This document shows, piece after piece, positions 6,440 through 10,018 of a stretch of DNA of 10,018 nt (position 1 is the first letter of the stretch; every line of letters starts with the position of its first letter). The notes below the pieces were generated by a model. That model was not told the DNA's origin. It made no database searches and was given only the letters and a program-made list of their open reading frames with translations. Source of the stretch: Pelobacter sp. UBA5610 (GTDB lineage: Bacteria > Desulfobacterota > Desulfuromonadia > Desulfuromonadales > Syntrophotaleaceae); the NCBI GenBank assembly GCA_002424645.1, contig DIKU01000025.1, positions 1 to 10,018 on the forward strand, read 5' to 3'. Made by a program: the position numbers and the translations under genes.

Positions 6440-7507
6440 ATGGCCACCAAGGTTGCGATTAACGGATATGGAAGGATAGGCAGGCTTGTCCTGGCTGCCA
6501 TGTATGAGCAAGGCCTTATCGGCGCCGACCTGGATATCGTGGCCCTGGTCGATCTCAATCCCGATGCGCGTTACTTTGCCTACCGCACCCGCTACGATTC
6601 GGTACATGGGCGGTTTTCCGGGGAGGTTGCCACCGCCAAAAGCTGTCCCCAAATGGAGGTCGATGACACCCTCATCATCAACGGAGACGAGATTCTATGC
6701 ATGGAGGCTCCGGCCAGCCCCGATCTTTTGCCCTGGAAGGAGCTCGGTGTCGAGTATGTCATCGAGGCCACCGGGCGTTTCACCAGCGTTGAAAAGGCTG
6801 GCTTGCATCTTAAGGCGGGAGCCAAAAAGGTTATTCTGACGGCCCCGGGCAAGGGCGGCATGAAAAGTGTCGTGATCGGCGTGAACGACGCGTCTTACGA
6901 TCCTGCTACCGATCACGTGCTTTCCACGGCGTCCTGCACCACCAACTGTCTGGCGCCTCTGGTGCATGTGTTGCTCAAGGAAGGGATCGGTATTGAAAAA
7001 GGGCTGATGAGCACCATCCATTCCTATACCGCCACCCAGGAGACCGTCGATAGTCCCTCCAAAAAGGATTGGCGCGGCGGCCGGGCTGCGGCCATCAATA
7101 TCATCCCCTCCACCACCGGGGCGGCCAGGGCTGTCGGTGAGGTTATCCCCGAGGTCAAGGGTAAGCTGACCGGCATGTCCTTTCGCGTGCCCACCCCCGA
7201 CGTGTCGGTGGTCGATCTGACCATTCGGTCGGTGCGCGACACGACCATCGAGGAGATTGACAGCCTGATGAAAAAAGCTTCCCAGACCTACCTCAAGGGC
7301 ATCATGGAATACATGACCGAGCAGTTGGTCTCTTCCGACTTCCTCAATTCGACCAGTTCTTCCATTTACGATTCACCGGCCACCTTGCAGAACAACCTGC
7401 CAGACGAATCGCGCTTTTTCAAGCTGATCTCCTGGTACGATAACGAGGTCGGCTATTCCAATCGTGTTGTCGATATGTTGCGTCTCATGATTGCCAGGGG
7501 AGCCTGA
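6440..7507 (+). CDS. gap: Glyceraldehyde-3-phosphate dehydrogenase (type I, NAD-type), glycosomal-like
   Basis: The 355-aa enzyme oxidises glyceraldehyde-3-phosphate to 1,3-bisphosphoglycerate in glycolysis, or runs the reverse in gluconeogenesis, in the cytoplasm. The Rossmann motif INGYGRIGR is at 7-15. D38 at the end of beta-2 points to NAD rather than NADP. The active site is STASCTTNC at 162-170 with catalytic C166, and H194 is the base. Substrate phosphate-site motifs STTGAARAVG and SFRVPT and the closing WYDNEVGYSNRVVD are present. The insertions NPDARYFAYRTRYDSVHGRF and the C166/H194 numbering are those of the trypanosomatid glycosomal-type branch, to which some bacterial enzymes belong. 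The frame extends upstream to a GTG at 6422, but AGGAGG at 6430-6435 lies 4 nt before the ATG at 6440, which is the real start. The gene is followed by its own terminator and is probably monocistronic; no pgk or tpi neighbour is seen. Confidence 0.97.
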   Translation: MATKVAINGYGRIGRLVLAAMYEQGLIGADLDIVALVDLNPDARYFAYRTRYDSVHGRFSGEVATAKSCPQMEVDDTLIINGDEILCMEAPASPDLLPWKELGVEYVIEATGRFTSVEKAGLHLKAGAKKVILTAPGKGGMKSVVIGVNDASYDPATDHVLSTASCTTNCLAPLVHVLLKEGIGIEKGLMSTIHSYTATQETVDSPSKKDWRGGRAAAINIIPSTTGAARAVGEVIPEVKGKLTGMSFRVPTPDVSVVDLTIRSVRDTTIEEIDSLMKKASQTYLKGIMEYMTEQLVSSDFLNSTSSSIYDSPATLQNNLPDESRFFKLISWYDNEVGYSNRVVDMLRLMIARGA

Positions 7508-7549
7508 TCCTGTCCCGGAGGCATGGCAGGGGAGACGTAACTACAGGTA

Positions 7550-7591
7550 AAAAAGGCCAGGCGCTTCGAGATAAAGCCGCCTGGCCTTTTT
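7550..7591 (+). terminator. Terminator of the GAPDH gene
   Basis: AAAAAGGCCAGGCG (7550-7563) and CGCCTGGCCTTTTT (7578-7591) form a perfect 14-bp stem with a run of five T at the 3' side. Part of the 14-nt loop (CTT with AAG) may pair further. It lies 40 bp after the GAPDH stop and directly before the promoter of the next gene. Confidence 0.92.
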
Positions 7592-7593
7592 GC

Positions 7594-7621
7594 TTGACAG
7601 AAATTTCTTTTCGGATAAAAT
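7594..7621 (+). promoter_or_regulatory. Sigma-70-type promoter of the rubredoxin-like gene
   Basis: A perfect -35 TTGACA (7594-7599) is followed after 16 bp by TAAAAT (7616-7621), one mismatch from TATAAT. It starts only 2 bp after the GAPDH terminator and points at the 35-aa gene 50 bp downstream. A small palindrome, ACCAA-A-TTGGT (7626-7636), sits near the expected transcription start and could be an operator. Confidence 0.7.
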
Positions 7622-7670
7622 CGTTACCAAATTGGTTATAAATAAAAATGTTATCTGAAAGGAGACTGTG

Positions 7671-7778
7671 ATGGCCGTCTGGAAATGCGAAAAATGCGGA
7701 TTTGAAAAAGAAGGGCGCTGTAAACCTAAAAAATGTCCTACCTGCGAGGGCGCCGGCACCTTTGCCAAGAAGGACTGA
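7671..7778 (+). CDS. RCKP-type rubredoxin-like domain protein, 35 aa
   Basis: This is a complete 35-residue protein with two cysteine pairs: WKCEKCGFEKEG (C6, C9) and RCKPKKCPTCEG (C17, then C22-P-T-C25). The RCKP signature and CxxC knuckles match the small RCKP-type rubredoxin-like domain proteins, predicted to hold one Zn or Fe ion by four cysteines. C17 of RCKP is a fifth cysteine. No redox partner is evident, so electron transfer is only a possibility; a structural zinc ribbon is equally plausible. It is clearly expressed as a unit: AAAGGAG at 7658-7664 lies 6 nt before the ATG, a strong promoter is at 7594-7621, and a long hairpin follows at 7805. It is short enough to be missed by common gene finders. 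The charged KKD end shows no signal or membrane segment, so it should be cytoplasmic. Confidence 0.88.
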   Translation: MAVWKCEKCGFEKEGRCKPKKCPTCEGAGTFAKKD

Positions 7779-7804
7779 TCTTTTCCTCCCCCGGATCCTC
7801 TTTA

Positions 7805-7841
7805 AACCGACAGGGCCGGCATATCGCCGGCCCTGTCGGTT
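7805..7841 (+). terminator. Strong hairpin after the rubredoxin-like gene
   Basis: AACCGACAGGGCCGGC (7805-7820) and GCCGGCCCTGTCGGTT (7826-7841) give a perfect 16-bp GC-rich stem with a 5-nt ATATC loop, 27 bp after the stop. No T-tract follows on the plus strand (GATCTGCTTGCTT), so it may act as a weak terminator or as an mRNA 3'-end stabiliser. The 229 bp from here to 8070 show no gene or clear signal. Confidence 0.75.
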
Positions 7842-8070
7842 GATCTGCTTGCTTCCCCAAACCCCAATATATTCTGGCGAGACTTTTGAAGCCGTGCCAT
7901 AGGGCAGACTTGCCGGGATAAAGAGCATTTTTCCAATTTTTATCGCCTGAAATAAATGAAGCGACTTTTCGGCTTGTTTGTTCCGCGAAGTTCTCGCATT
8001 GCCACTGACCGCGCCGGGTCCAGGAAGAGCATGAGCGCAAGAGGGTTATGCGAGCGGCCCGGGCGCTATT

Positions 8071-8355
8071 TTAAATATCCCAGTCGGTAAGGCACATGGA
8101 GATGCCATGTTCGCGGGCTCTTTGGGCGTGGGTCAATGCGAGGGCATCGTGAGTCTGATCCTGGAAATCAATCATGGTGGGAATTTGCTTGAGAGAGTGA
8201 ACCTCCCATTGGTGTTTTTCCGAAAAATTGATCGCTTTTCTGGTTGCCGTTACGGCGTCTCTGGAGTCTACCCAAAACTGGGCCAAGGCTTTTTTTACTT
8301 TTTGACAATTGGACTGTTTCCAATGGGGCGTGACACACATGCTGACGTAATACAT
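8071..8355 (-). CDS. Protein of unknown function, 94 aa
   Basis: I do not recognise a family. The frame is open from a GTG at 8361, but AGAGG five nucleotides before the ATG at 8355 favours that start, giving MYYVSMCVTPHWKQSNC and onward. The protein looks soluble and mixed alpha/beta: a beta-like YYVSMCV, a helix QKVKKALAQFWVDS, a second helix AVTATRKAINFSEKHQ, a strand WEVHSLKQI, and a C-terminal helix ALALTHAQRAREHG ending in ISMCLTDWDI. Three cysteines (C7, C17, C88) are scattered and form no metal motif. There is no signal peptide. Codon use looks like normal coding sequence, and the stop TAA is at 8071-8073. It has no same-strand neighbour with a clear function, and a coding-like segment of uncertain status lies just upstream on the same strand (8435-8584). 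Confidence 0.68.
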   Translation of the reverse strand: MYYVSMCVTPHWKQSNCQKVKKALAQFWVDSRDAVTATRKAINFSEKHQWEVHSLKQIPTMIDFQDQTHDALALTHAQRAREHGISMCLTDWDI

Positions 8356-8434
8356 CTTCACCTCTAACTGTCAAAATTGTAAGAATTTGTTTCTGTCCCC
8401 TGAAGTTATTACCAGATATCGGAAATCTTTCAAC

Positions 8435-8584
8435 CGGCCGGTTGAAGATTTCGTGAGGCAACAACGCAATCTTTCGACTGGTCTTGTCGATGATGTCGGA
8501 GTGATATTTTCCGGGGCAGGGAGGGCTGTCCATGTGATCGATTCTCAGGCTCCATCCCCTTTCCCGGAAATAATCCATGCACAT
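8435..8584 (-). other. Coding-like segment, possible small gene or gene remnant
   Basis: On the minus strand an open frame begins with an ATG at 8584 (MCMDYFRERGWSLRI, then DHMDSPPCPGKYHSDIIDKT and SRKIALLPHEIF). The first 50 or so codons strongly favour C or G at third positions, as real genes here do; after about 8435 the frame becomes AT-rich, and past 8355 it only shadows the 94-aa gene. No ribosome binding site precedes 8584, and a stop closes the frame about 65 bp further upstream. This pattern fits a decayed gene fragment or a very small gene. I recognise no family. Confidence 0.25.
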
Positions 8585-8695
8585 AGCAAATGGCGAGGGT
8601 GTTGCTGTATACTGTAGAAGTGGTTGGTTTTGAATAGGATTTTATTTCATAGCCAGTTGCCAAGAATTCGGGTAAGAACCGGAGGAGGCTTGAAA

Positions 8696-9247
8696 ATGAG
8701 AATACAGAGAACATTCTTACTGGTTTTAATAATGAGTCTTACGCTTTTTGCTCTCCCCTCTTTTACCTTCGCTGCGGACAATGGTTCCAGAGAGGCGAAA
8801 ATCGCTCGCGCCATGGAGGCTGCCCCTGATTCTGTTACCCAAAACGCCATGATCGTCGATGTGGACGGCACAGTGTTGAGGGAAGGGACCAACGGTTGGC
8901 AGTGTCTTCCGGCATCGGCAGTAGGGACGTATCCCATGTGCATTGACGATGTCTGGATGAGTCTTATGACGGCTGTCGGGAACAAGGCCGACTTCAAGAC
9001 CGATAAGGTGGGAATCGCATACATGCTTGCCGGTGATGACAATATCAATAACAACGACCCGTATGATACCAAACCCGACCCGGGTGAAGTGTGGGTTCAG
9101 GAAGGCCCCCACTTGATGATCATTGTCCCGGACCCGGGAGCGCTCAAGGGGTTATCGGATGACCCCGACAACGGCGGTCCTTACATCATGTGGAAAGGGA
9201 CACCTTACGCCCATATCATGGTCCCCGTAGGCCCGCGTCAGAAGTAG
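8696..9247 (+). CDS. Secreted conserved protein of unknown function, 183 aa
   Basis: This is an exported protein. Residues 1-26 form a clear Sec signal peptide (MRIQRTFLLVLIMSLTLFAL, then PSFTFA), with cleavage expected after A26 or A27. The mature part contains NGWQCLP and YPMCIDDVWM with cysteines C70 and C82, possibly a disulfide; KVGIAYMLAGDD; the acidic DNINNNDPYDTKPDPGEVWV; HLMIIVPDP; and the hallmark end GGPYIMWKGTPYAHIMVPV at 160-178. I recall this C-terminal signature from a widespread family of proteobacterial exported proteins without assigned function. The start is decided by GGAGGAGG at 8681-8688, seven nt before the ATG; an in-frame GTG at 8624 lacks a site and would bury the signal peptide. 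The gene stands alone and ends in a strong terminator. No TM segment other than the signal peptide is visible. Confidence 0.87.
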   Translation: MRIQRTFLLVLIMSLTLFALPSFTFAADNGSREAKIARAMEAAPDSVTQNAMIVDVDGTVLREGTNGWQCLPASAVGTYPMCIDDVWMSLMTAVGNKADFKTDKVGIAYMLAGDDNINNNDPYDTKPDPGEVWVQEGPHLMIIVPDPGALKGLSDDPDNGGPYIMWKGTPYAHIMVPVGPRQK

Positions 9248-9326
9248 GTTTGACGGCGACGGAAAATGCTCCATCAAGGCCGCATGGGAAATCGCAACTG
9301 TCGTCTTCTCAGTCATCATGTTTTAA

Positions 9327-9368
9327 ATATGAAAAGCCCGCTTGGCAAATCAGGCGGGCTTTTCATAT
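9327..9368 (+). terminator. Terminator of the secreted-protein gene
   Basis: ATATGAAAAGCCCGC (9327-9341) pairs perfectly with GCGGGCTTTTCATAT (9354-9368), and TTG/CAG extends the stem by three pairs including a T-G wobble, leaving a 6-nt loop. The T-run lies within the 3' arm. It lies 79 bp after the stop codon at 9247. Confidence 0.9.
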
Positions 9369-9400
9369 CCGCAAGGGATGATGAGAAAGAAGAATAACGG

Positions 9401-9538
9401 GCCGGTGAGTAACCCGGGGGCAATTCAATGTAAAATTTGACACAGTATCAGGAGGGGCGGTGCCTGTGGATCCAGCGGCGATTCAATTTGTTGGGGTACA
9501 CATGCCAAGAGTGCCTATGGACCTTGGGGCGATTCAAT
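9401..9538. repeat. Three degenerate tandem repeats ending in GCGATTCAAT
   Basis: The 396 bp between the terminator and the next gene hold three related 29-bp units at 9401-9429, 9459-9487 and 9510-9538. The last two match at 23 of 29 positions and are exactly 51 bp apart; the first is 58 bp upstream of the second and is conserved mainly in its 3' half (GCAATTCAAT). Read on the minus strand each unit begins ATTGAATCGCC or a close variant, somewhat like the TGAACCGCCCC ends of some IS3-type insertion sequences, but no transposase is present. No coding sequence is convincing in this stretch; a 67-codon minus-strand frame across it simply translates the repeats. Confidence 0.5.
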
Positions 9539-9764
9539 CCTTCAGATTTGTGTCGGGGAAAAATCTTTTTAAAAGAGCAGGGTGGTTCTATACTGTGATA
9601 TAAAATCGCTTTTTTCGTATCTGAGGTAAAGATGACCACAACGTAAGCCAAGTCGCTAAGATTAAAACAAATTCTCGGTTTTTATGATGGCTTTCGTGTA
9701 CTCTGTTCGCATGATTTCAGTTGCTGAAGTCGCACTATAAAATAGTAACCCAGGAGTCTGGTTC

Positions 9765-10018
9765 ATGTATAAAATCGTCGTCCATCCGGGCAATGCACAT
9801 AGAGATGACTTCATGGCTGTGAGCATTTTGCTTGCAACCCTCGATAAAGCCGAAGTATTTCGCCGCGATCCCACCGGTGAGGATCTTGCCGATCCAGACA
9901 CCTATGTGGTCGATGTCGGCATGGAGCTTGACCCGCACAGACATAACTTCGATCATCATCAGGATAAAACCCTTCCCTGTGCCTTTCATCTGGTCATGCA
10001 GCATCTCGGGTATCATGA
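9765..10018 (+). CDS. MYG1/UPF0160-family DHH-type metal-dependent hydrolase, N-terminal part
   Basis: The gene runs off the right edge; 84 complete codons are visible and no stop occurs before 10018. The sequence shows the metal-binding motifs of the MYG1 (UPF0160) group of DHH-like phosphoesterases: H7-PGNAH12-RDD at 7-15 (D14, D15), RRDP near 33-36, VVDVG at 48-52, and the DHH-like NFDHHQ at 61-66. Together these form the expected di-metal site. Eukaryotic MYG1 has been reported as a 3'-5' RNA exonuclease; the bacterial substrates are not established. The ATG at 9765 is supported by AGGAG at 9752-9756, 8 nt upstream. A TATACT box (9589-9594) and a TATAAA (9736-9741) are possible -10 elements, neither with a convincing -35. 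The gene is preceded by the tandem-repeat region. Confidence 0.85.
   Translation, partial: MYKIVVHPGNAHRDDFMAVSILLATLDKAEVFRRDPTGEDLADPDTYVVDVGMELDPHRHNFDHHQDKTLPCAFHLVMQHLGYH

Noticed and set aside
7433..7470. Valine in WYDNEVGYS of GAPDH as an unusual change
   Set aside because: That position varies among GAPDH enzymes (tryptophan or threonine elsewhere) and is not catalytic.
7485..7928. 147-codon minus-strand open frame
   Set aside because: It crosses two hairpins and is antisense to the well-supported 35-aa gene.
8044..8072. GC-rich imperfect hairpin followed by ATTTT as a terminator
   Set aside because: The stem has mismatches, and no plus-strand gene without its own terminator precedes it; it is on the wrong side to be a T-tailed terminator for the minus-strand gene.
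9396..9412. GGTGAGTAAC resembling a 16S rRNA motif
   Set aside because: The match covers only about ten bases and the flanks do not resemble rRNA.
9401..9538. A CRISPR array
   Set aside because: The units differ at six or more positions, spacing is 58 and 51 bp, only three copies exist and no cas gene is in view.
9623..9646. Leader peptide MTTT (ATG at 9632, stop at 9644) with GAGG upstream, as an attenuator for the downstream gene
   Set aside because: A four-codon frame arises easily by chance, there is no terminator/antiterminator pair after it, and a hydrolase gene is not an expected attenuation target.

Overview
The window is chromosomal-looking bacterial DNA of moderately high GC content with AT-richer intergenic stretches. 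The gene set suggests a Deltaproteobacterium of the Desulfuromonadia (Desulfuromonas / Pelobacter / Syntrophotalea / Geobacter relatives). The pointers are an RCKP-type rubredoxin-like mini-protein, a stand-alone FMN-domain glutamate synthase relative, a PPGL-repeat lipoprotein, and degenerate ACCACGGAG and CAGGAT palindromic repeats. This placement rests on recognised families, not on a search.

Layout. At 1-432 (+) is the C-terminal part of an OmpR-type response regulator. It converges on a minus-strand block, and a hairpin at 526-554 separates them. Reading leftwards, the minus block is a PPGL-repeat lipoprotein (4538-4119), a 62-aa orphan (4064-3876), a HerA/YjgR-type ATPase (3713-2250) and an FMN-binding glutamate synthase-like protein (2178-586). 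The ATPase and the synthase-like gene are only 71 bp apart and may be co-transcribed. A gene-free stretch of about 530 bp (4539-5069) holds a nested, degenerate inverted repeat. Then come plus-strand genes: a Bcr/CflA-type MFS drug exporter (5070-6281), a GAPDH closely resembling the glycosomal type (6440-7507) with a strong terminator, and a 35-aa RCKP rubredoxin-like protein (7671-7778) with its own promoter and a 16-bp-stem hairpin after it. From 7842 to 8070 I see nothing convincing. A 94-aa minus-strand orphan (8355-8071) is followed by an unexplained minus-strand coding-like segment (8435-8584). Next are a secreted 183-aa conserved protein (8696-9247, +) with a strong terminator, an intergenic region carrying three degenerate tandem repeats (9401-9538), and the start of a MYG1/UPF0160-type DHH hydrolase (9765 to the window edge, +).

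How the genes work together. Most of the window is ordinary housekeeping and accessory content in short, independent units: central carbon metabolism (GAPDH), drug efflux, a two-component regulator and envelope or exported proteins. I found no phage, no intact insertion sequence, no CRISPR array and no obvious defence or biosynthetic system. The points most worth a second look are the ATPase / glutamate-synthase-like pair, the tiny zinc- or iron-binding protein, the nested palindrome at 4653-4890 and the tandem repeats at 9401-9538.
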